In this document: positions 27,071 through 34,252 of the stretch, in pieces | How the letters are laid out: every line of letters starts with the position of its first letter | Position numbering within the stretch: position 1 is the stretch's first letter | DNA from: Palsa-965 sp044448685 | GTDB taxonomy: Bacteria; Bacteroidota; Bacteroidia; Palsa-965 | Length of the DNA stretch: 64,000 nucleotides | NCBI GenBank assembly: GCA_044448685.1 | Contig: JBIOHC010000017.1 | Location: 9,612-73,611, forward strand | Reading direction: 5' to 3' | Position numbers and translations under genes: made by a program | Notes under the pieces: generated by a model | The model's database searches: none | What the model was told of the DNA's origin: nothing | What the model saw: only the letters and a program-made list of their open reading frames with translations

Positions 27071-27697
27071 CTAAACAGATATGAATTGATTCAGCAGAGA
27101 TTGGATGCTTTGCCCGGGTTGTAAATGATACCCTTGTATACCCGTTTTTTTAGCCCCTTCCACATGTTGAATAGAATCATCTATAAAAAGGGTTTCAGCC
27201 GGTAGGAGGCCTTGCTCTTTCAAAACGAGTTCAAAAATTCCGGCATCCGGTTTCCGCATTCCAATACGGCAGGAGAAATACTGGTGATCCATGAACTGTG
27301 CAAGATCCTGAAATCCGAATTGTGCATTCATCATACGAAAGACAGCCTGCAGATGAATTTCATTTGTATTGCTCAGAAGAAAGAGCCGGTATTTGCCTTT
27401 GAGAGAAAGGAGCAGTTCAATTTTATCCGGACGCATGCCAAGCAGCATGGCATTCCAGGCTGTGTCAATAGCAGCATCGCTTACTTCGGGGCCAATCCAG
27501 CGTCTCAGCCTCATTCTGAAATCCGGGGCGGAGGAATGCCCTGTTTCAAAATCATCAAACAGTCCGTCTTGCCGGGCCTGGGAATAGATTGCATCAAAGT
27601 CATGCAGTCCCAATGCTCTGAAAGCATCTGCTGTATTCTGATAACGTATGTCGAAGAGAACCCCTCCCAGATCAAAAATGATGGCTGCATATTTCAT
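27071..27697 (-). CDS. HAD family hydrolase (HAD-IA, YihX-like)
   Basis: The 208-residue protein has the HAD motif I FDLGGVLFD with nucleophile Asp9, motif II in LLSNTNEIH, and motif III/IV with Lys in RIGMRKPDAGIFELVL and the acidic LFIDDS. It belongs to the group that includes sugar-phosphate phosphatases such as YihX. The ATG at 27697 is the natural start; the longer frame adds 27 residues that do not fit. It is divergent from the small lipoprotein gene at 27783. Confidence 0.9.
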   Translation of the reverse strand: MKYAAIIFDLGGVLFDIRYQNTADAFRALGLHDFDAIYSQARQDGLFDDFETGHSSAPDFRMRLRRWIGPEVSDAAIDTAWNAMLLGMRPDKIELLLSLKGKYRLFLLSNTNEIHLQAVFRMMNAQFGFQDLAQFMDHQYFSCRIGMRKPDAGIFELVLKEQGLLPAETLFIDDSIQHVEGAKKTGIQGYHLQPGQSIQSLLNQFISV

Positions 27698-27782
27698 GGT
27701 CCAAAAATACACATACGGGCAAGGACAGGCCGGTACAAGAATTAAAATAATTATTAACTTAGTCCTTCCAGCGCTCAAAACT

Positions 27783-28340
27783 ATGTCCGGTCAAACAAAG
27801 AACAGGGGGCGCATAATCGGCCATCTGACAATCAGTATGTGTTTATTCCTGTTTTTGGCTTCAGGCTGCCGTAATTCTTTTCTGAAAACAACTCCTGTAC
27901 CTGTTCTGCTATTAAGCGCTTCGGAAGAGTTGCGTTATATGATTCATACGGATCAGAAGGACCGGAGACAGACACTGATCCGTGCCACCTTTTTTCCAAA
28001 GAACAAGAAAGTCGCAACATGGATGCTCCGCGATGAGAGCCGTTTGAAGCGTACACGTGAACTTATGGCCGCTGATTCCCTGCACAGTGATGAAGACACA
28101 TTCAATGCAGGTATTCTTTTGCTGCATGACGGACCTAACCGGAGGCTGGAAGATACCATCCCGTATTATTATGCTGCACGGCTTTTCACCACATTGAGTC
28201 TTTTTGGAAAAACGCCCATGATGAAGACGAATGGTTCTATTTATAAAAAAATTGCAGAAGGCCATTCCGAAGAACTGAAGAAAAAGTATCTGAGCAACTC
28301 AGCTACAGTCACCACTCCCATACAGATACACAGCCGATAA
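27783..28340 (+). CDS. Small lipoprotein of unknown function
   Basis: The 185-residue product starts MSGQTKNRGRIIGHLTISMC and has the lipobox LASGC. The mature part is basic, with RQTLIRATFFPKNKKVATWMLRDESRLKRTRELM, and ends in a flexible tail. No family is recognised. It is followed after three bases by the redoxin gene and then by the PAS-SpoIIE gene, so the three plausibly form one operon. The ATG at 27783 opens directly on the signal. Confidence 0.7.
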   Translation: MSGQTKNRGRIIGHLTISMCLFLFLASGCRNSFLKTTPVPVLLLSASEELRYMIHTDQKDRRQTLIRATFFPKNKKVATWMLRDESRLKRTRELMAADSLHSDEDTFNAGILLLHDGPNRRLEDTIPYYYAARLFTTLSLFGKTPMMKTNGSIYKKIAEGHSEELKKKYLSNSATVTTPIQIHSR

Positions 28341-28343
28341 AGA

Positions 28344-29336
28344 ATGAAATCAGCAAGCGGCTACCCCACCATTCATATCTGGACTTCTGTGTCGGCCATT
28401 TGCGTTGCCGCCGGTTTGGCCCTGTGGCCATCCATATATCCGGAGGCAGGAGCCGTGTTCGGTATTGCAGCCTTTTTCATGACCATGAAAGAGGTAAGCG
28501 CATATACATCCCCTTATCAGTTTGTAATGGCTTATCTGGCTGCCCTGGTAAGCGGGCTGGCCTGCGATTCCATAACCTTTCCGGTTGTCACACTGGCTCT
28601 ACTCTTCTGCACTACCGGTGTTATCGGGCGTATGCTTTTCTTCCGCTATGTAGGTTATACCCAACATACCTGGTTAGAACCTTTATTCCTGGTTCTTGCA
28701 GTGGGTGTCTGGATAGGAGGTAATCTGGCCTTCCCTCACGGATGGATGGCCTGGGCTGTTCCGGTTCCGTTTTTTGTGTTTCAGGGCATCATGGCAATGG
28801 GTATCCTGAAAGATAAGATGCAGCTCCTCAGTTTTACAAAAGGTGGTTACCGGATTGCAATAGGGGCAGAAGCACCTGATTTCACCTTGCCGGATCAGGA
28901 GGGTGCTATGACCGAGCTTTCTTCTTTCCGGAATGAACGTCATTTGCTGCTGGTATTTGTGCGGGGCGACTGGTGTCCGGGCTGTCATATGATGTTGCGT
29001 ACGTATCAGAAAGAAGCAGCACGGTTCCGGACAAAGAATATTTTTGCGATGGCTATTGGCCCTGATCCTGTCGGAGTGAACAGGGAGATGGTGGAGAAAC
29101 TGGGACTGGATTTTAAAGTGCTGAGTGATGAGCGCCAGAAGACAGCGATGGTGTATGGTGTGCAACTGAACAAATACGACAATGATTTTGCCGAGAAATA
29201 TGAAGAAGGGATACCTTTGCCGGCTTCCTTTCTGATTGATAAGAAAGGTATTGTGCGTTATGTATCGAGGCCTGACAAGGTAGGGGAGTTTCTGGATCCC
29301 CGTACTATTTTCCCAATCATTGACGGTTTAAGCTGA
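28344..29336 (+). CDS. Membrane protein fused to a peroxiredoxin-like thioredoxin-fold domain
   Basis: The first 150 residues hold about five membrane segments (SVSAICVAAGLALWPSIYP onward). From about residue 175 the protein has an AhpC/TSA fold: GAEAPDFTLPDQEGAMTELS, then VRGDWCPGCHMMLRTY with Cys211 and Cys214, and a typical end with PLPASFLIDKKGIVRYV. The two-cysteine CPGC site suits a disulfide exchange or peroxide-reducing role at the cytoplasmic or periplasmic face. Its 330 residues combine two parts normally separate. It sits between a lipoprotein and a PAS-SpoIIE phosphatase with gaps of three and four bases. Confidence 0.85.
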   Translation: MKSASGYPTIHIWTSVSAICVAAGLALWPSIYPEAGAVFGIAAFFMTMKEVSAYTSPYQFVMAYLAALVSGLACDSITFPVVTLALLFCTTGVIGRMLFFRYVGYTQHTWLEPLFLVLAVGVWIGGNLAFPHGWMAWAVPVPFFVFQGIMAMGILKDKMQLLSFTKGGYRIAIGAEAPDFTLPDQEGAMTELSSFRNERHLLLVFVRGDWCPGCHMMLRTYQKEAARFRTKNIFAMAIGPDPVGVNREMVEKLGLDFKVLSDERQKTAMVYGVQLNKYDNDFAEKYEEGIPLPASFLIDKKGIVRYVSRPDKVGEFLDPRTIFPIIDGLS

Positions 29337-29340
29337 TAGC

Positions 29341-30669
29341 ATGATCTATTTCATCTCCGTAATTTTTATCAGTGCATTGCTTATTACAGCATTGCTGGGC
29401 TGGCATGCAGGGATGAAGCTGAAACAACAAAATGCCCGCTTCGACAAAGCCGAGAAAGAAAAGATCAATTATGAAAGCATTATAGAACAAGCCAATGATG
29501 CCATGATGGTCATTGATATAGTGGATGGGAAAGTGCATCAGTGTAATCCGAGCGCCTGTGCAATGCTTGGATATACAAAGGCGGAGCTGGAAAGCAAAAC
29601 CCTTTTTGACCTCCAGCCTCCTTCCCTGATGCAACGCAGCTCACAGGTCGTTGCCGATGTATGGGAACAGAAAGGACTTATATTCAGTGATATTCCTTTT
29701 GTAACCGCATCAGGAGCACAGGTGCCTGTGGAATGCAGCGCCAAGGTGGCACCTTTTGCCGGCCGGCCGGCCATTGTCATCTATGCCCGGGATATCACTG
29801 AAAGGTTACGGCTCCAAAAGGAAATCAGCGAGCAGCAGGAAATCATCAAAACCAAGAATAAGGATATCACCGACAGTATCAATTATGCACGCCGGATTCA
29901 GACGGCTATTCTGCCTACGGAGCAGGAAATAGCACGTCATTTGAGCGATCATTTCATTCTCTATAAACCAAAAGATATTGTAAGCGGAGATTTTTACTGG
30001 TTCTCTACCGTTGTTACCACTAAACCTGATGCGCCTGTACAGAACAGGCTGGTTATCCTTGCTGCCGTAGATTGTACAGGGCACGGAGTTCCCGGAGCAT
30101 TCATGAGTCTGGTAGGTTCCACACTGCTCAACCAGACTATTACGGACCCTGATGTCAACAGTCCGGCCGAAGCGCTTAACTATCTGAACAGAGAACTGCG
30201 AAGAACACTTCGGAGAGAAGTGGGCGACAACTCCATACGCGATGGTATGGATATGACGTTGGTGGCCATTGATCTTGAAAACAAGAAAATGCAGTTCGCC
30301 GGCGCGAATAACCCCGTATTCGTTATCCGTAAGCATGAGCTCATCGAGCTGAAGGGAGACAAGCAACCTATAGGCTCTGACAGCGACGAGCTGAAAAAGC
30401 CTTTTACCAATACCTCCTTCGACTTACAGACAGGTGATTGCATCTATCTTTTTACAGATGGCTTTACAGATCAGTTCGGAGGACCCAGAGGAAAGAAATT
30501 CAAGATCAGCCAATTCAAGGAATGCCTTTTAAGCATGCAGAGCCGCCCCATGAAGGAACAAAAAATCATGCTTGACAACCGTATAGAAGAATGGAAGGCA
30601 TTCCCGAATCCTGCAGGCGGTATGTATGAGCAGGTGGATGATATTATGGTGATTGGGTTGAGGGTTTAG
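29341..30669 (+). CDS. PAS domain SpoIIE/PP2C-type serine phosphatase
   Basis: An N-terminal membrane segment (about residues 2-22) precedes a PAS domain (YESIIEQANDAMMVIDIVDG through AIVIYARDITERL), a short coiled coil, and a SpoIIE phosphatase domain that starts at about INYARRIQTAILPTEQEI and shows the metal-site motifs VSGDFYW, AAVDCTGHGVPGAFMS and LFTDGFTDQFGG. Such proteins dephosphorylate anti-sigma-factor antagonists of STAS type. No partner switch is adjacent; the nearest STAS-like gene is the DUF7793 one at 10958, which is only a suggestion. It is the last gene of a three-gene run. Confidence 0.92.
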   Translation: MIYFISVIFISALLITALLGWHAGMKLKQQNARFDKAEKEKINYESIIEQANDAMMVIDIVDGKVHQCNPSACAMLGYTKAELESKTLFDLQPPSLMQRSSQVVADVWEQKGLIFSDIPFVTASGAQVPVECSAKVAPFAGRPAIVIYARDITERLRLQKEISEQQEIIKTKNKDITDSINYARRIQTAILPTEQEIARHLSDHFILYKPKDIVSGDFYWFSTVVTTKPDAPVQNRLVILAAVDCTGHGVPGAFMSLVGSTLLNQTITDPDVNSPAEALNYLNRELRRTLRREVGDNSIRDGMDMTLVAIDLENKKMQFAGANNPVFVIRKHELIELKGDKQPIGSDSDELKKPFTNTSFDLQTGDCIYLFTDGFTDQFGGPRGKKFKISQFKECLLSMQSRPMKEQKIMLDNRIEEWKAFPNPAGGMYEQVDDIMVIGLRV

Positions 30670-30728
30670 GTTTTCTCGGCGCCGGATGGACTCATTCAGT
30701 TTTTGTGAAATGAAAGGGATTGCAACTA

Positions 30729-31559
30729 TCAGTTAAATCCATATCCAAATTTTAATCCTATTGAAATAAAACGTCTTCCATTGCTGCCTCCTGTTGTAAG
30801 CATGCTGTTGCAGTCCAATTCTATAGTCTCCGTATGTGCTTTGGTAACTTTCCCGTCTCCTTTTTCGTTTGCCATGTATATCAAGCCGGCTGCTGCAAAC
30901 GAGGTTGGGATCATTTGAAAATTCTCGCTGAGATACCCTGTATGAAATTCCGTTAAAACAATGCTTGCATCAATACCGAGTTTTATCCCGAAATAATTTC
31001 CAAATAGTTTTGTTATCCGGTAATTAGCTGTAATTGGAATACGAAAAAATAATTCCGTAAAAGTATAATCCCATTGTTCCGATGTAGTAGAGTTTATAAA
31101 AACACCTGCCCCATTCATGCTACTTTCGTAGTATCCATATACACTACCTTTGTACGAGAGAATATCTAATTCAGGACCAAAGAAAAAAGTAGTTCGGCCC
31201 AATTGTCCAAGCTTGCGATTTAAACCAATATTAACATCAAAAAAAGGATATTCGCTGACACTAACCGGACGCTCAGAGTATGGGTACCCTCCTAAATATA
31301 AGGAGAGATCTTTCCTGTTGGGTATTAGGAAATCACCCGTATTAAAGCTACCCCCAATTCCCAAATAAGCATTCACTTTAGAAAAGTGGGAAGAAGAACT
31401 TGAATCGTTTCTTGCATTGTGATGACCAAATTGAGGCTCTGTAACAAGTACATCTTCATCTCCATATTGAGCATGAAGATTTAAGGGCATGAAAAAGACA
31501 ATCAAATAACAAAAGATGAGGGCCCTGAGAAAAAAAGAAGTTTTCAGTAGAATGCACAT
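30729..31559 (-). CDS. Outer membrane beta-barrel protein, hypothetical
   Basis: A signal peptide ends at NLHAQ. The rest has alternating short beta strands, an early Ser-rich stretch (ARNDSSSSSHF), NAYLGIGGSFNTGDF, and an aromatic C-terminal strand SIGLKFGYGFN, consistent with an outer membrane barrel of the Bacteroidota PorT/OmpA-like type. It has 276 residues and no specific family name can be given. The 21-bp tandem array 1 lies upstream of its promoter region. Confidence 0.75.
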   Translation of the reverse strand: MCILLKTSFFLRALIFCYLIVFFMPLNLHAQYGDEDVLVTEPQFGHHNARNDSSSSSHFSKVNAYLGIGGSFNTGDFLIPNRKDLSLYLGGYPYSERPVSVSEYPFFDVNIGLNRKLGQLGRTTFFFGPELDILSYKGSVYGYYESSMNGAGVFINSTTSEQWDYTFTELFFRIPITANYRITKLFGNYFGIKLGIDASIVLTEFHTGYLSENFQMIPTSFAAAGLIYMANEKGDGKVTKAHTETIELDCNSMLTTGGSNGRRFISIGLKFGYGFN

Positions 31560-31594
31560 ACTCGATTCATCACCGGAATTAAACGTGTTTACAA

Positions 31595-31602
31595 TAAAGA
31601 TA
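31595..31602 (-). promoter_or_regulatory. -7-like promoter box upstream of the outer membrane protein gene
   Basis: The minus strand reads TATCTTTA, one base off TAnnTTTG, about 36 bases before the ATG at 31559. The tandem array begins some 70 bases further upstream. Confidence 0.4.
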
Positions 31603-31672
31603 ACTATTTCCCTTTAAGGGATGGGGTCTTTTAGAACAGTATAAAAGCAAGCCTTTTCATGCATACTTGCTT

Positions 31673-32071
31673 TCCCTTTGGGGAAGGACACTATCCCATC
31701 AAGGACATTCGTTATCCCTTTAAGGATAGTCACATTCCTTTCAAGGACATACATGATCCTTTTAAGGACAGTCAATGTTCCTTTAAGGATTGGTGATATC
31801 CTTTTAAGGACAATCACTCTCCTTTTAAGGACAGATACTTTCCCTTTAAGGATAATCACTATCCGTTTAAGGATTGATATTCTCCCTTTAAGGACAATCA
31901 CTCTCCCTTTAAGGACAATCACTCTCTTTTTAAGGATAGATACTTTCCCTTTAAGAACAGAGCATATCCCTTTACGGATAACTACTTTCCTTTAAAGGAT
32001 AATCATAATTCCTTTAAGGACAGACTGTGTCCCCGAAGGGGCAGAAGTCATTCCTTAAGGATGAAATGCAA
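31673..32071. repeat. 21-bp tandem repeat array 1, 19 units
   Basis: Nineteen units follow each other with an exact 21-base step (start points 31673, 31694, 31715 and so on to 32051). Each unit opens with an 11-base dyad, consensus TCCTTTAAGGA, followed by about ten more variable bases, often ACAATCACT. Units vary but keep step and dyad, including a unit where the dyad changes to TCCCCGAAGGGG yet stays symmetric (32030). A looser dyad lies at 31609. As the step is seven codons, both strands carry long open frames (plus 31678-31995, minus 31614-31922) which I read as by-products. Confidence 0.9.
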
Positions 32072-32098
32072 ACGCTTGATTCTTTAGCAAACAGAGCT

Positions 32099-32286
32099 TG
32101 TCATTCAGAGCCACATTGGGGCGGAATGGCGCTGTCATCACCTTGTCATTCTGAGGCGCACTGGGGTAGGATTGTGTGGTGGCGCTGCCGAAGAATCTCC
32201 TCGAGGTAGCACTTAATGGATATACCAAGGAGATTCCCCGGCTCTGCTTCCCAAAAGCCACCCCCCAAGGCCGCTCAGAATGACAA
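32099..32286. repeat. Cluster of interspersed palindromic repeats
   Basis: One plus-oriented copy at 32143-32204 (TTGTCATTCTGAGG to GAATCTCC) and one minus-oriented copy at 32225-32286 form an inverted repeat with 20 bases between. A partial degenerate copy lies at 32099-32125. They are of the same family as 15902-15962 and 16865-16925. The cluster fills the space between array 1 and the phosphoesterase gene. Confidence 0.8.
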
Positions 32287-32335
32287 GTTCCCTTAAAGAG
32301 ATATTTCGAATCTATCCGGATATCGGTTTTATTAT

Positions 32336-33607
32336 TTATGCACTCCGCTTCAAAGTAATCACCGTCACCTCCGGCCATATCCCCACTCTTCCCGGAAAGC
32401 CTATGAAGCCGAAGCCACGGTTTACATAGAGGTATTTTCCGCCTTCCTCATACAAGCCGGCCCATTTAGGGTAGCGCATTTGTATGGGGCTCCATTTGAA
32501 ACCGGGAATCTCTATTCCGAACTGCATTCCATGTGTATGTCCTGCAAGGGTCAGGTGGATATGTTTACTGGTCTTTTTCACTTCGGCATCCCAATGTGAA
32601 GGATCATGAGAGAGTAATATTTTGAAATCCTTTTCATCCACTCCTTCAAGAGCCTTGTGCAGGTCGCCTTGCTGTTTAAAACCGAGTCCCCAGTTTTCCA
32701 CACCGATGAGGGCAATACGTTGTCCGTCTTTTTCAATATAGGTATGTTCATTCCGCATGAGTGTATAGCCCAGTGTTTGATGGTGGGCTATAAGGCGGTC
32801 ATGGTTTTCCTTTTTCTTTTCATCGGTGGGCCAGTGGCTGTAATCACCATAGTCGTGATTACCGAGGATAGAATATTGCCCGTGAGGAGCTTTAAATGTT
32901 TTGAAAAGATCTATCCAGGGCAGGATTTCATATTCGAAATTATTGACCAGGTCTCCGGTGAAGACAAACAGGTCGGAAGGATTGGCATTCACCATATCAA
33001 TCCCTTTTTTAACCCCATCCACACTGTCGAAACTGCCGGAATGAATATCCGAAATCTGAGTGATGGTAAAACCGTCGAATGCCGGAGGAAGATCTGGAAA
33101 GTAAATTGTTTCCCGGTGAACGGTGTATTTGTATTTCCCTATAAAGAGTCCATGTAACACCCCTGCAAAAGGGATGGAAGCAATACCCAACGCGAGCTGA
33201 CTTACAAATTTTCTGCGCCCGGGAAAATAGATGACTCCCTCGGGGTTGGAAGGGGGCACCATTTTATGAAAGAGATAGGTAAAAATACCTTTGATGAGTC
33301 GGTAAGCATCTTCGGCCAGGAGTATAATGCACAATATGAGCTTGGGTACCAGCATAGTCCAGAAGAAACCAAGCAGGCGCATGAGGATTATGGAAGGAGC
33401 CTTGCTCTTATCCATTGCTCCGAAACCGATTACCAGGGCAGCAATAAGACCGATATTAAACACCCAGTAGGAAATGCGTATGATTTTACGGCCCCTTGCA
33501 GAGCGCATGCGGGCTGTAAGTGCCTTAACAGCCTGGTAAACATACAGATCAATGAGCAATACAATTGCTATGATCAGGAGCATGATGGTAAGCGGGAATG
33601 TTTTCAT
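32336..33607 (-). CDS. Membrane metallophosphoesterase, YkuE-like
   Basis: The 423-residue protein has three N-terminal membrane segments (about residues 5-25, 45-65 and 82-99), a basic RRKF segment with another hydrophobic stretch, and a calcineurin-like phosphoesterase domain. The metal-site motifs are all present: ISDIHSG with Asp187 and His189, VFTGDLVN, SILGNHDYGDY, SHDPSHW and LAGHTHGMQFG. YkuE-type enzymes act on lipids or UDP-sugar intermediates at the membrane; the substrate here is not visible. It stands alone between array 1 and the MITE-like element, with the 21-bp arrays on either side. Confidence 0.92.
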   Translation of the reverse strand: MKTFPLTIMLLIIAIVLLIDLYVYQAVKALTARMRSARGRKIIRISYWVFNIGLIAALVIGFGAMDKSKAPSIILMRLLGFFWTMLVPKLILCIILLAEDAYRLIKGIFTYLFHKMVPPSNPEGVIYFPGRRKFVSQLALGIASIPFAGVLHGLFIGKYKYTVHRETIYFPDLPPAFDGFTITQISDIHSGSFDSVDGVKKGIDMVNANPSDLFVFTGDLVNNFEYEILPWIDLFKTFKAPHGQYSILGNHDYGDYSHWPTDEKKKENHDRLIAHHQTLGYTLMRNEHTYIEKDGQRIALIGVENWGLGFKQQGDLHKALEGVDEKDFKILLSHDPSHWDAEVKKTSKHIHLTLAGHTHGMQFGIEIPGFKWSPIQMRYPKWAGLYEEGGKYLYVNRGFGFIGFPGRVGIWPEVTVITLKRSA

Positions 33608-33645
33608 AGCTGTAAAGAAGCAAATTTACGGAATATTAAATGCTG

Positions 33646-33764
33646 GAGGCTGTCACATAAGATGGTCTCGGCTTCGCTCGACCTGACATTTTGTATTTTT
33701 GGCTATGTCATATCGAGCGTAGTCGAGATATAATTGTGAAAAATAGACCTTATAAGACAGCCTC
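33646..33764. mobile_element. MITE-like element with nested inverted repeats
   Basis: Outer arms GAGGCTGTCACATAAG (33646-33661) and CTTATAAGACAGCCTC (33749-33764) are inverted with two mismatches. Inside, TCTCGGCTTCGCTCGACC... at 33666-33688 is inverted to 33706-33728 with four mismatches. The outer ends resemble the GAGGCTGTCT termini of known insertion sequences, so this is probably a 119-bp non-autonomous derivative. No gene and no clear target duplication are present. Confidence 0.65.
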
Positions 33765-33832
33765 TATTTGCTTTTCACTTGGGAATACGGTAAATTTCCG
33801 GGAAATTGGAAAAGGTTTGTGGAAAAGGAACT

Positions 33833-33840
33833 TAACTTTC
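33833..33840 (+). promoter_or_regulatory. -7-like box of the small peptide gene
   Basis: TAACTTTC, one base from TAnnTTTG, lies 14 bases before the ATG at 33854, the same spacing as seen before other genes in the window. Confidence 0.35.
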
Positions 33841-33853
33841 TGTCAAACAAAAC

Positions 33854-33943
33854 ATGAAAAGAACTACCTGGATTATCGCTATTCTCTCCCTACTTGCTGT
33901 GGCTGCCATTCTCGAAGCCTGTTTTTATCTGATGAAGCATTGA
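33854..33943 (+). CDS. 29-residue single-membrane-segment peptide
   Basis: A short frame starts MKRTTWIIAILSLLAVAAIL and ends in FYLMKH: a basic N-terminus, one hydrophobic helix and a short polar end. A -7-like box stands just upstream, and array 2 begins 17 bases after the stop. The form recalls small membrane proteins, including hydrophobic type I toxins, but there is no direct proof of expression and no family is recognised. Confidence 0.5.
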   Translation: MKRTTWIIAILSLLAVAAILEACFYLMKH

Positions 33944-33960
33944 ATTAAGCACTTATCTTC

Positions 33961-34107
33961 TGTTCCCGCGATCCTAGTGTTTGTTCCCGCGACCATAACG
34001 TTTGTTCCCGCGAACAGAGTGTTTGTTCTCGCGACCATAACGTTTATTCCCGCGAACAGAGTGTTTGTTCCTGCGACCATAACGTTTATTCTCGCGAACA
34101 GAGTATC
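33961..34107. repeat. 21-bp tandem repeat array 2, 7 units
   Basis: Seven units with an exact 21-base step (33961, 33982, 34003, 34024, 34045, 34066, 34087). Each opens with TGTTCCCGCGA or a close variant. After the first unit two unit types alternate, one continuing CCATAACGTT and the other ACAGAGTGTT, which makes a 42-base higher-order repeat. In the second type TGTTC and GAACA form a dyad around CCGC. Sequence is unrelated to array 1 but step and plan are the same. Confidence 0.9.
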
Positions 34108-34213
34108 TGCTACTACTTTCAAACTCCCTTATATTAAAAAGACGTATCTTTTCATAAGCTATCCATATTATGAAGAAGGGTAATGGATTTTTTCTTTTGG
34201 TCTTTATTTTTTT

Positions 34214-34245
34214 TTGTTCTTTTTTTATCAAGAAAAAAAGAACAA
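34214..34245 (-). terminator. Hairpin terminator after the TonB receptor gene
   Basis: TTGTTCTTTTTTT (34214-34226) pairs with AAAAAAAGAACAA (34233-34245) around a six-base loop, eight bases after the minus-strand stop at 34253. The long A/T stem supplies the U-rich tract on the minus strand. Confidence 0.65.
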
Positions 34246-34252
34246 AGCAAAT

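Noticed and set aside
31614..31995. Proteins with seven-residue repeats on both strands of array 1
   Set aside because: The frames exist because the step is a multiple of three; both strands are open, there is no start signal and the composition is unlike neighbouring genes.
31673..32071. CRISPR array
   Set aside because: The 21-base units follow each other without spacers and the variable parts are not unique; no cas genes are near.
32027..32378. Small proteins read from the repeat cluster
   Set aside because: The peptides (with CHSE and similar words) are the typical translation of this palindromic repeat family, not genes.
33925..34231. Protein-coding frames through array 2
   Set aside because: Same reason: the 21-base step keeps frames open on both strands; no conserved start or family.
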